DNA of 64,000 nt, from contig NC_087079.1 in assembly GCF_026151205.1 (NCBI RefSeq), positions 3,801,230 to 3,865,229 of the forward strand. The letters are read 5' to 3'. Positions 37,600-47,498 of the stretch are shown in pieces. A program made the translations under genes and the position numbers. The notes beneath the pieces were generated by a model. It saw only the letters and a list, made by a program, of their open reading frames with translations. It did no database searches and was not told the DNA's origin. Source of the stretch: Bolinopsis microptera (Eukaryota > Ctenophora > Tentaculata > Lobata > Bolinopsidae). Position 1 is the stretch's first letter; each line of letters opens with the position of its first letter.

Positions 37600-38524
37600 G
37601 CACAATACACCAAAAAGGTGGATGCTAAACTGACTCAAGCCCTCTTCTTCAAGCATGTTCCGTCCATGTATGGAGACATTGTTCCAAAGATACCCTTCAG
37701 AGAGTTCTTCGACTACAAGTTCCAGATAACGGTGGATGGTATGGTGTCGGCTTATAGAGTGCCTTTTATCTTGGGTGGACCAAGTGTTGTCTTCAAACAG
37801 GTTAGATATTGTTGTGGTGTGGATATTAACAAATCATTTAGTATAGTTTAAAATGCCATGAAACAATAAAACAAACACCTAGATAAAAAATTTGAGTTAC
37901 TAATTATATTATTTTTTCCGGCACGCCTGCTGTATTAAATTCCATTAAAAATTATAAGCAATCAATAATTAATTCAAAATTTGTTGACTAAAATCATCTA
38001 CGTCTATAATTATACCATCTTTCTAAAAAATTAACAATCGTTTTAAAAATATTAAAATATCATGCCTGACCAGCCGGCTATATAAAACATTTTCATAAAA
38101 AAATTCGAATAATCAATTAACTACAGACTTTTAAACTGCTAAAACAAACGTACACTGTAAAATTGATAAAAAATAAATCACAAAAATACTTCAGGACTCA
38201 TTCTTCTACGAACATTTCTACGCAGACATAAAACCGTGGGTACACTATGTTCCCTTTAACCACAACCTCAACAACCTGATACAGCGCCTAAACTGGGCCC
38301 AGGAAAACGACCACTTGGCTCACATCATCTCAGAGAACGCCAGGCATTTTGTCAGAACCGAACTAAAACCGAGTGATGTTTACTGTTATGTTTACAGACT
38401 TTTTAACCGGTATGCTGAGAAGCAGTACGGAAAGGTTGAGGTGAGGAAGGGAATGCACGAGTTGTCAAAAAAGAGATCATGCTTTAAGTGCCCTTACAAT
38501 ACGCTCAACAAGTCAGAATTGTAG
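37600..38524 (+). pseudogene. 3' fragment of a POGLUT2/3-type ER protein O-glucosyltransferase
   Basis: Two exons: 37618(or 37600)-37800 and 38195-38524, phase 0, giving 170 aa. They match the C-terminal part of the CAP10 domain: ALFFKHVPSMYGDIV, FREFFDYKFQITVDG, AYRVPFILGGPSVVFKQ, then FFYEHFYADIKPWVHYVPF, and the last residues NKSEL, a KDEL-like ER-retrieval signal. POGLUT2/3 add glucose to EGF repeats in the ER. No upstream exons are present: the sequence left of 37603 belongs to the segmental duplication and an in-frame stop lies at 37597-37599. The gene is therefore truncated here, unless exons lie far away beyond the duplicated block. The remaining ORF is undamaged. Confidence 0.8.
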
Positions 38525-39373
38525 TGGAAAGCATCACACAGAACAATTTGTAAGCAGATTGGTTTGACAGATCACTAAATGAATGTATGAAAGCAATGGG
38601 TACAGGCTAGAGTGGTATATTTTCTGATACCGAATATTATTATTACTCAATTGGATTGTTAACATCACAATTTATGATTACCCACTTTATTTATTATGTA
38701 AATAACGTGTGCTTCATGATTCAAATAGATGTATGTTTACTTATCAGCTCAGCTCTCCTATGAACACGTTCCAAAGATCTAAAGATCGAACAACACAAAT
38801 CGATGAATGAGGTGCCCAATCGAAACCATTTAAATAAAGATTTAAAAAGCAGTAGTATGGTATTGAGAGTAAAAACGTCATTCCAAAAGAATTGTTTTGA
38901 GAAGAGGAAAAAAAGCGATAAAAACATTATTTTAAAACTATTAATATTTGCTTAAACACAAAATAAATATTTAATCATGTTGGCGAACAACAAAATATGT
39001 GGCATTTTAAATCTATCCTGTCACATTCTATCAAAAGTCTTATCCAATAATTATGGAAACTAGATAATGAACGGATTACAGATTTGAAAATATGTTTATC
39101 TACAATTATAACCGGTATACCAATTAGGTATCATAACTATTCATAATTACCACTTCAGTGAGATACATTTTTTTGGATTTTTAAAACTTTTTTGAAAGAA
39201 AGACTATAACTAAAAGTAAATAATAAATCCTGTACTCTAAAAAATTAATAAAATTGTTAAAACACTGTAAAAAATTCTGTCATCTAATATGTAATATGTA
39301 TGTATTACTATGATAATGTTAACATTATCAGTAAACATATCTATAATTCTATCTTTCAATCCATGTGTTGGGT
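38525..39373. other. Unique spacer between duplication copies
   Basis: AT-rich, no gene seen. A gtatggtattgagagtaaaaacgtcattcca string at 38855 resembles 40710-40740, suggesting a dispersed repeat. Confidence 0.45.
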
Positions 39374-39440
39374 TGGAATTTATTAGATATCCTAGTACAT
39401 TCACGCCGTTCGTGAACTACACGATTGAAGAGGGCAAAGA

Positions 39441-40433
39441 CTAGTCTTCTGAACAATGTTTATCTTTGTTTGCATCCTCTTTTGCATCTGGGCCTCTCTC
39501 GACAACTACGACATAAGAGAAATTCTTAGCCTCCATTGTGCTAGTACCACCAGGATACACCCAACATACGCCAGGTTTATACTTGTAGACAACCTGGTAG
39601 TAAGCTGCATCACCACCTGAGTATAATCCAGGAATATCATCTCCATCAACATGACAAACCACCGAGTAGATGGGCTGGTTATCATACTTACCTTGTCCCA
39701 CAACTACACCATGTTTCGGTGGAGAACCATCAGCAGCTTTCAGCATTGCTTCATAGCCATCATCTGGGCGAATGAAATGGAAATCGGTTGTTTTACATAC
39801 TTTCGGGCCGTATGTGTACCATGCATTTTCCCACTTCCTGCTAGCCAAGCCTGGCAGCCAGCCATGGGTACTATGAGTCATGACACACCACATAGGTCCC
39901 TCTGTATATCCCCACTTATCGTTACCAAGCATTACATCGGTACTTTTAGGGTCTTCATTTTCGCTGGACTGCACAAACGAATAGGGCCCACTGATACAGA
40001 CATATCTAAAATCTTCTTCGTCATATTCTAGACCTTTCCACCCAAACTGAGAAATCACACCGTCAGATTTGCCGGGTTCGTCAGCAGATGATGTATCACA
40101 GATCACCATGTAGCTGGGTTTACCATCTAGTAGGTCCCCGTGTATCGCTCCAAGAGGTGGAGAATCAGCTTCCTGTACCGTCACCTTAGCACTCGGGTCT
40201 GCTTTCAGATAGGAGAAATCAGCTGTCATGTACACTTTTCCTTTGTATGTGTACCAAGCTTTGTCACCTATGGCCTTGGCTGGGATCGTGCCATAAGGAG
40301 TGTTTGCTAAAACGCACCAAGAATGAATTCTTCCCTCTATTATTCCATTCTGTACATCATACTTAAAACCCAGCATAAATTTCTCGTCGGGAGCTAGCTC
40401 ATTGCTGGATACCAGTTCATAGTAGATCGGCAT
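39441..40433 (-). CDS. DM9-repeat protein, copy B
   Basis: 330 aa, differing from copy A at only a handful of residues (for example VSSNELAPDEK for VSNNELAPDEK, TPYGTIP for TPHGTIP, YKYKPG for YRYKPG). Module order and the acidic tail are the same. Changes are mostly conservative, so both copies look functional. No TIR element lies upstream, so the 5' regions, and perhaps expression, differ from copy A. Confidence 0.85.
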   Translation of the reverse strand: MPIYYELVSSNELAPDEKFMLGFKYDVQNGIIEGRIHSWCVLANTPYGTIPAKAIGDKAWYTYKGKVYMTADFSYLKADPSAKVTVQEADSPPLGAIHGDLLDGKPSYMVICDTSSADEPGKSDGVISQFGWKGLEYDEEDFRYVCISGPYSFVQSSENEDPKSTDVMLGNDKWGYTEGPMWCVMTHSTHGWLPGLASRKWENAWYTYGPKVCKTTDFHFIRPDDGYEAMLKAADGSPPKHGVVVGQGKYDNQPIYSVVCHVDGDDIPGLYSGGDAAYYQVVYKYKPGVCWVYPGGTSTMEAKNFSYVVVVERGPDAKEDANKDKHCSED

Positions 40434-41329
40434 CCTTAATCCTTTTTGAGGGTAATATTGTGAAAAATAATTGATGATGTCAAAGAAGTAGATTCTTTAA
40501 ATCAATGAAAAATGTACAGTTTAATCAATCGATACAAATTCTAAATCCAGTTCTCTTTCGACACTTTCTTTTCTTCAGCATTATGATATTCAAACCGTGA
40601 ATAAAACCTTTATTATAGTAGTACTACAGTATAAGGAAATAATACAGCATTTCACTGAACTTCAGTATGATTTTAAAAAATGTATTCTAATAGTAGGTAT
40701 ACAGGTACGGTATGGTATTAAAAGTATAAACGTCATTCCAGCACTCTAGCTCGGAACCCAACCCAAGTAACCCAAGTAAGTAAGTGGTTTGGTTAAAAAG
40801 ACAAACAGTTCATTGTAATATTTTTTTTCAAGCAAGGTAAAAAGTTCATTCCAGTGATATCGTTCTAAAAAGGTAAAAACTTAATTCCAATAGAATAATT
40901 TTAAAAAGGGAACAACTTCATTGCAGCAGTATGTTACAATTTAAAAACATTTGCCCATAAATCAAAATTTACAAAAAATATTATATAACCTAATAAAAAC
41001 AAAAATTAATGTCATTTTATAAAATTGGGTCGTATAGAATCATATAAAAAATATAACTCCTAAATCAATTAAATTTACAGTCAACTAAAAATATTGTATG
41101 ATAAGATCATTAAAACCTTAGCATAAAATTAAATTCAAACTTGTAAAGTTTAAATACATCTTTAAATAAGAAAACGCCTCTTGAAACTAGTATCTTTCAT
41201 AGTCTCATTTAAATACAGTGAGATCTAAGCATTTAACAAAAGAAATATGTTGTCAATAATCTATATCATATTTTAAGAAGTCTTGCGTTTGATAGAGCAA
41301 GTAACTAATATTACTATATACTTTATGAA
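40434..41329. other. Intergenic between DM9-B and LRAT-like B
   Basis: AT-rich sequence of about 0.9 kb occupying the position where copy A has the 2.6-kb TIR element. No gene seen. The phrase 'gttcattccagt...' recurs three times in 40800-40930. Confidence 0.45.
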
Positions 41330-42436
41330 TTAGTTAGTAGCGTTGTGTTTTGAAAATTTGGCAAATATATAATCAACTAAGCAAAATAAGAACACACCAC
41401 CACACAGCAACAAAGTTCCCATGGGCATATACTCACATAACCGATGGACTATATCGATAAAGAGTGGGAAGATAAAGCATGATACATACAGAGGCGCTTG
41501 AGGTATAGTGTAGTACCATGTTTTTGTGGCAGCAATCTTATCAAAAATTCTCTTTGAGAAGTCTTGGTAGTTTTTATCTTTTACACTTTTATCGTTGCAA
41601 TCTTTTTGAATTTCTTTCAGCAAGACTATAAAGTGACCAAAACGATAGTTTGAGCGGTCTTCAATCTCAAGGTCAACTGTACGCTTCTGAGGATATGATT
41701 CCATGCCATTAACTACATTATCGAACATGTTGCTTTTCGCAATGTAAATACCGTCGTGCTGCTTTCCGAGAGATATGCATACACCAGAACTTGTCTTCAT
41801 AACCACAAATGCATGACTATTGACGGTAATCCACTTATACCGTCTCGCAAGTTTGTTTCTTATACAAGAATTGGAAGGTAGCAGAGTTTTGTAAACAGCA
41901 ACTTGAGTAATAGTCGTGGTGTTAACAATTCTTTCATGATCATAGCCAAAAACTGTCCTGGCCACATTCAGTTGTGGAGTCACTTTGAAAAAGCCTTCTT
42001 GGCATATCTTATTAAATATTCTTTTCGCAAAGCCTTGGCAATCATTATAATTGGTAACACTGGAAGTATTCATAATGTCCTTCAAACAGTCTATCAAGCA
42101 ACGGAAAGGACAGCTCGAACTGTTTTCAACCAAAAGGTCAACTGGAAGTTTTTGTGGAGTTGATGTCGTCCCTATGAAAATACCGTCCTGTTGCTTTTCC
42201 AGAGATAGGCATAATCCAAAATTTGTCTTGAGAACTACAAAGGCAGTCGAACTTCTGCGTATGCCTTCTATTGGGGTTTTGTAAAGAGCAACGTGGGTAA
42301 CATACACCCTGCTAAGGATCTTTTCATGTTCGACTCCGAAAATTCTCTTTGCAATGTTGAGTTCTTTCTCTAATTTGAAACATTCTTCACTAACACTGAT
42401 GTTATCTAATGATTTTTTACTGTAAGCTGAACCCAT
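41330..42436 (-). CDS. Myristoylated membrane protein with two LRAT/NlpC-like repeats, copy B
   Basis: 368 aa. It has the same plan as copy A: MGSAYSKK (myristoylation), repeat 1 (~25-145), repeat 2 (~155-300), and a longer hydrophobic C-terminus (about 315-358, two membrane segments). Repeat 1 has Cys133 (NDCQGFAKRIF) but Thr64 where the His should be (SSTAFVVLKT). Repeat 2 has His208 (NSHAFVVMKT) but Tyr290 where the Cys should be (KNYQDFSKRIF). No single repeat keeps both residues, so either a composite site forms between repeats or the protein has lost activity. It is clearly more diverged from copy A than the DM9 pair is. Confidence 0.65.
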   Translation of the reverse strand: MGSAYSKKSLDNISVSEECFKLEKELNIAKRIFGVEHEKILSRVYVTHVALYKTPIEGIRRSSTAFVVLKTNFGLCLSLEKQQDGIFIGTTSTPQKLPVDLLVENSSSCPFRCLIDCLKDIMNTSSVTNYNDCQGFAKRIFNKICQEGFFKVTPQLNVARTVFGYDHERIVNTTTITQVAVYKTLLPSNSCIRNKLARRYKWITVNSHAFVVMKTSSGVCISLGKQHDGIYIAKSNMFDNVVNGMESYPQKRTVDLEIEDRSNYRFGHFIVLLKEIQKDCNDKSVKDKNYQDFSKRIFDKIAATKTWYYTIPQAPLYVSCFIFPLFIDIVHRLCEYMPMGTLLLCGGVFLFCLVDYIFAKFSKHNATN

Positions 42437-42905
42437 GGTGCATTAAGTCAGAATCAGGCCAAAATATGAGATCTCGTCCAATCTGGCCATCACCATCGAC
42501 CTACAATAAAAATAGGTGGGTAGGGTAGATTACCATGGTAATTGTTACTGTAAACTACAGGCTAGGGTAAGACTAAAAATACTTTAAATTCAGTGGTAAT
42601 TGTCATTAATCATTATGCTTGATAATATCTATAATTATTGTAATTGATACTTCTTTTTAGGAATAAAATTACCTGACATGACCTTAAAATGAATTCCTAT
42701 CAGATAAATTTCAGGATTAATTTCATACATAAAGAAGGAATGAGACGAATAACACACAAAATTTCTTCTTCATATCATGCCAACTTCACAAAACAATCAT
42801 TTGAGAGCCGGAATGGCCGTGTTATAGGCTAGCCAACAAATTAACTTATAACAAATTAAAGATTAGTTGGTCAGGGGTTTAGTGTTTTACTAAGTAATCT
42901 GTGTT
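42437..42905. other. Intergenic between LRAT-like B and SRRD B
   Basis: Partner of 34838-35377. No gene. Includes the LRAT-like B 5' flank. Confidence 0.5.
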
Positions 42906-44690
42906 TCACTGTATCTCTAAGCCATCCTCAGAGATATCAGCAGGAAGAGTGTTCACAAAAACAGAATCAGTATCAGCCGAAGATAAGAACTCTATGATTA
43001 CAGTATTGTTGAAAACGTTATGATGGCTCACGAACTTGGGTAACTCGTCTTCTTTGGTATGTTCTGTGCATGTGTAAATATGGGGAACCTGAAAGTTAAC
43101 ATTGCCATAATCATACTAATATTTCACTTCCGTTTGTGTACGTTTTATTTCAACACTATAGTGTATAATAGTGTAAAGTGGCTCACAGAGTGGTTGAGGG
43201 GTCTAAAAAGGTCAAAATCTGGCATAAGTAGTATTATGTCATATGTGAGCGATCCCTTATTTCTAAAAACCTTACTATCACAATAATATCATAATTTTCA
43301 ATCTAATAGAGATAATACATATTAAAATACAATTAATTATATGATAAGATTAAATCTGATTTGCTCACCTGTTTTACCAATGAAGACGTAGTGGAGTGAA
43401 GCAGATAAGACTGGAACGAATTACCAATTAGCGTACAGTACTTTAACTGATCCCAGTTACTTTTCAAAACGTTATCGTACATCCTTTTACTGAAGGTACA
43501 TATTTTTCTGGATTAAAGTTTATCATACATAATAATAATATCATGGCCCTGTGCCCAGTGCCCACGTGTACGACTTTTATAAACGATAATTGGCACGGCT
43601 ATTATGTCATGTGGGGCACGCTGCTGCAACACAATAGCCATGAAGGTACACACAGACTAGTAATTACTACACTACAACTAATGTCTAATGTGTAGGTATA
43701 CAGTATTACAATACCTACTGTGTATCATATAAAAGAGTGTATTACACACAACTCGTCTGCCACACATGTCGTTTTCTGATAAAACCTCCATGTATTGAGT
43801 AATGAAGGTTCTCTCTGACTGTGATAGTACTGGGTCAAATACCAGACACCTGATAAAGTAATGTAGCATTAGGGACAGTACTGGGTCAAATACCAAACAC
43901 CTGATAAAATAATTAATTAGGGACGTACCATCTAGAACACTAGTCACATTATAAATCTGTTAAACTTAACCAACCTTTTGATCAATTAATGAGTTATTAT
44001 TGCTTTATTATCACTGGAATCAGACAAAAGATACAGTGCTGATAAGAAATTTGAGAAATAACAAGATAAATTACAAACTTTTGAATTTGGGGAGATTTTT
44101 GTAGAACGTTTACTAAAACAGCAAACTGAAACTGAGCCAGCTTGCAGGTACTTAGTCTTCCTATACCATAGCATACTATCTGTTCAATATCTTGACTTGA
44201 TATCACTTCACTGATCTTATCACAGAATACAGAGTCTGAAATAGCATGTACATTGTACATGTTAACATTGGCTAATTGTACATTGTACATTGTACATGTT
44301 AACACAGCTAAATTCACTTGTCAAAATAGCTAAATGTACATTTAACATGTAAACATAGGCTAAATGTTTGACAGGTTATTCAGTTCCAATCTCAGTTTTA
44401 GATTTGCACTTCCCATTAAAGGTAGAACCAATAACCGACAATAACTGCAAAATAACTGTAAAATAACTGTAAAATAACTGTAAAATAACTGCAAAATAAC
44501 TGTAAAATAACTGTAAAATAACTGTAAAATAACACTCACCCTCAGTAAAGACCTGTTTTATAACACTAGTAAGATCCAGAGGATGATCCCACTCATCATC
44601 AACATTATTTACTGGTAACACTGGACACTTCTTTGATTTGATTCTGCGTTTTCTTGAAGGTTTAACCAATACAAATCCATCAGTTTCCAT
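42906..44690 (-). CDS. SRR1-like protein, copy B
   Basis: Exons 44540-44690, 44079-44235, 43715-43849, 43369-43489 and 42906-43088 have the same lengths as in copy A and no stops, giving 248 aa. Differences from A are few (for example IKQVF preceded by LTSV for LTRV, MEVLSEND for MEVLPEND, RRVVCN for RRVMCN). The SRR1 motifs VCYGIGRLS, CLVFDP and IGNSF are kept. Intron 2 contains an extra copy of the exon 3 start with its acceptor (43876-43916), a possible decoy splice site. Intron 1 has the short form of the minisatellite. Confidence 0.92.
44441..44533 (-). repeat. 11-bp minisatellite in SRRD-B intron 1
   Basis: About 8 units, mostly the TTATTTTACAG variant on the gene strand, with two or three TTATTTTGCAG. 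Same position next to the donor as in copy A, but three times shorter. The unit-type mix differs (mostly G in A, mostly A in B), showing independent expansion or contraction after duplication. Confidence 0.93.
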
Positions 44691-45368
44691 TCTCTCTGTA
44701 TACCTTGATAGTGGGGTCAGTAACTTAACAAAATATTATTTAAGTACAAAAGATTAAATATACATTACTGTAAATTACTGCATGTTTTATACTGACGTAA
44801 ATTCTTTTTTTTTATTATACGAGTTGAACACCACAGTAAAATGATAAAACCGTATTAAACGAAAATAATAATTGATGCATCCATTATATTGTAAGTCTGC
44901 AAATAAAAACGATAAATATTATGATTTTAAGCATTATGGCCGTCAAATTTTTGATACCGAAAATATAAACATATAATATGAAATTAATTGAGTATTATAA
45001 TTCGCATCATGAAACAAATCTGTAACAAATAGGCACATTGTGCCTATTTTGTCATGTATTTCAATAAAAAAACGATCAACATCACTAAAATACAATATTA
45101 CTATGAAAACATGTTGAACATCATGCGCACTGCACAGCAGGATAAAAAACAGTCTGATATCACCTGAACTTCTGATCCATCAGCTTCTCCTGGGAACCCC
45201 TTCACGGCCATCAGCGTAGGGGAAGACTACACCTCACGTATATTGACATTCTGCGGAGGGAAACAGCTAGGAGATAAACAAGCTCATGATGGATAGACAG
45301 ATCTGGAGAAACATCATATCTGCTCGGACATTGAAGCCACCCTAAGTCGAGTTAGTCATCACCTGCAC
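44691..45368. other. SRRD-B upstream region and duplication edge
   Basis: 44691-45040 matches 37263-37603. From 45041 unique sequence leads to the sulfotransferase stop. A short palindrome, taggcacattgtgccta, sits exactly at the duplication edge (45030-45046). Confidence 0.5.
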
Positions 45369-46715
45369 CTACAACTCATCGAACGGAGACTTATAATATG
45401 CATCATCAGGATCCAATGCGTTATACACATCACCCCACTTCAACATGGCCGGGTTAAACTTACCCAGGTTCTGCATGTGGTTCCTGACCATGAGAATGTC
45501 TGACGGAGGAAGAGTGTCTTTAAACTGCTTCAACCCGATCACGTGGGTCTGAGTGACGTCATCAGTAGCTAGGGTCTTGCAGGTTTTGTTGTCGGAATGG
45601 GTGTCCTGCAGTGTGTAGCCTATCTTGTTGCCATCAAATACTGGTAACACGTTGCTGTAGCATTCCCGCCAAAATTCAGCGTTGATCTTTTTTAGCATGG
45701 CAACTTCTTTGTGGAAATCTTCGTCTTGTTCGGATATGATTCTTTGTAGCTTCTTGTAGAAGTGGTCGTAGAGTTTCTTATCGACAGAATTCCAATCAAG
45801 AATCTTCTCCCGTATTTCAGGTTTTATCCCGTTGCTGTATTCGTTGTTTACAGAGAGTTTCACGTATATCATGTGTTTCAGGTCCCAGCACATGAGTCGT
45901 CTGAGTAGAACCAAACACTCGTCTAACATTTCTATGATAATGACAAGATGAAAATCTTCATCAACCTTTTTTATCAGCTCATCAACAGCAGTTTCGTTGG
46001 GAAACTGAAGAGGGTTCAACCCCAGGTCAAAACTCATGCTGTTCTGTATAAGGTGAAACACAGCATCTGATGCCATCATGGATATTTTCTTGGGATTCCT
46101 AAAGAACTCCTCATATGGATTATGATGGGGTTGAAGATTTCTTATCTCTTCCTTGATGCCATGGTTATGGAACACTGACAGAAACTGATCAACAGGATGG
46201 CGAAGCAGGGTGGTAAAAATAGTCCCATCCGGCATTATCCTCAGGGCATCCATCTTGTGGAATCTGGAATACTGGCACAAGATACTGTAACCCTGAGGAG
46301 GCTTCACAGATTCTAAGTAGTGCATGTTAATCCTACCCGGGTAGTTCAGGTTGAGTTTAAGAGCGTTCATCACAAACTTGAGGTCATGTTCCTGACCGTA
46401 TCTATAGAAAATGTTCGTTATGGATGATGTCCCGGTTTGGTGTGTTCGCAGGAAGTGTAGATTGTGTTTGGGCTTGCATTGTGGGTCTGGTTTTTTGGGT
46501 ATTGCATACCATTCAGGTGGATAGACCTTCCCAGGGTTGTAGATCCATGAGTCAGTTTTTATAGGGACTTCAGGATCAATGTCTGATTTCAGACGACGCT
46601 GAGCTTTGGGCCAGTTTATTGAGGTGAGCGTGTAGTAAAATATGTAGATTCCTAAGATTGTTACTATGATCTGCCATTCTTTTTTGATTCGTTGAATTAC
46701 CTTAGCTAATGACAT
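45369..46715 (-). CDS. Galactose-3-O-sulfotransferase family enzyme
   Basis: A 448-aa single-exon type II membrane protein: a short basic cytosolic tail, membrane anchor at ~14-31, stem, then a catalytic domain for the Golgi lumen. The 5'-phosphosulfate-binding loop is FLRTHQTGTSSITNIF (88-103), and the 3'-phosphate-binding region is TLLRHPVDQFLSVF (169-182). MSFDLGLNP and ECLVLLRRLMCW fit the Gal3ST family. Members transfer sulfate from PAPS to the 3-OH of galactose on glycolipids or glycoproteins. The substrate cannot be told here. The length is close to vertebrate Gal3STs (~420-490). Confidence 0.88.
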   Translation of the reverse strand: MSLAKVIQRIKKEWQIIVTILGIYIFYYTLTSINWPKAQRRLKSDIDPEVPIKTDSWIYNPGKVYPPEWYAIPKKPDPQCKPKHNLHFLRTHQTGTSSITNIFYRYGQEHDLKFVMNALKLNLNYPGRINMHYLESVKPPQGYSILCQYSRFHKMDALRIMPDGTIFTTLLRHPVDQFLSVFHNHGIKEEIRNLQPHHNPYEEFFRNPKKISMMASDAVFHLIQNSMSFDLGLNPLQFPNETAVDELIKKVDEDFHLVIIIEMLDECLVLLRRLMCWDLKHMIYVKLSVNNEYSNGIKPEIREKILDWNSVDKKLYDHFYKKLQRIISEQDEDFHKEVAMLKKINAEFWRECYSNVLPVFDGNKIGYTLQDTHSDNKTCKTLATDDVTQTHVIGLKQFKDTLPPSDILMVRNHMQNLGKFNPAMLKWGDVYNALDPDDAYYKSPFDEL

Positions 46716-47498
46716 CGTGGCACTGAATAATTAGAGATTAGTTTGGAGATTATTAATATTGGAAGATTTTCAGTAGATGTGATACAGTGAACAATATAAA
46801 TATAATACATTTTCAAATGGATCGAAGTATTTACTAGGTTAGCAGGTTAGTAGAAAGCATTAAATAAATCGACATTCAAAACGAGTTTCATTATAATGAT
46901 ATTTACAAAGGCAATAACCGAACATTAGCAAACAAACTTATAGTTATATTAGTAAAGGATATGAAATTCGCGTTGTCAGGATTCAGGAATATTTAGTTGG
47001 ATGATAACTTTCAATAATCAATAATGTTGCGTTAAGAAATTTCAGGGCATTATATAAACTCATATCAAAACTTACTTTTCAATATCTCCTTTATCTTTCA
47101 TAATTTAATAACAATTACCCTACTGCAATACTAAAAGAACTGGAATTAATAACAATTAAAAATTACAAATAATATATCTGAGAGTGAGGGTCTACAATTG
47201 ATTCAGCTGAACATTGGGTCACTTATCAATGTACTTAAATAATACTCCCTGATTTCATTATGATCACGAAATAGTCTTAACCGGAAATCAATAAATTTCC
47301 ACATGTTAAGCCCTTCAATAGAGCTAATAAAACAAATTTCTAATCAGTAAGTCCATGTAACAAAAGTAAACTGTTACAAAAATACTAGAGCTCAAGTATT
47401 TACAAGTTTGCACATGATTGAAAAACTAAATAGAAGTTCCAGTTGTGTGTTTCATCTGACGAGTAGATCTAAGTTGTTTAAAATCTGAAAGCCCATGT
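46716..47498. other. Intergenic between sulfotransferase and ADCK5
   Basis: AT-rich, no gene seen. Contains the sulfotransferase promoter and the ADCK5 3' UTR. Confidence 0.5.

Larger units (their letters stand above)
29525..37603. repeat. Segmental duplication copy A
   Basis: Matches 39374-45040 in the same orientation, with the same gene order: DM9, LRAT-like, SRRD. Shared edges are atttattagatat at the left and gtaacaaataggcaca at the right. Copy A is longer (8.1 kb against 5.7 kb) mainly because of the TIR element at 30778-33368 and a longer SRRD minisatellite. The DM9 proteins are about 97% identical, so the duplication is recent. The LRAT-like genes have diverged far more. Confidence 0.88.
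39374..45040. repeat. Segmental duplication copy B
   Basis: Copy of 29525-37603 in the same orientation. It lacks the 2.6-kb TIR element and has a shorter minisatellite. It contains DM9 B, LRAT-like B and SRRD B in the same order. Its right edge is gtaacaaataggcaca, after which unrelated sequence (ttgtgcctattttg) begins. Confidence 0.88.
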
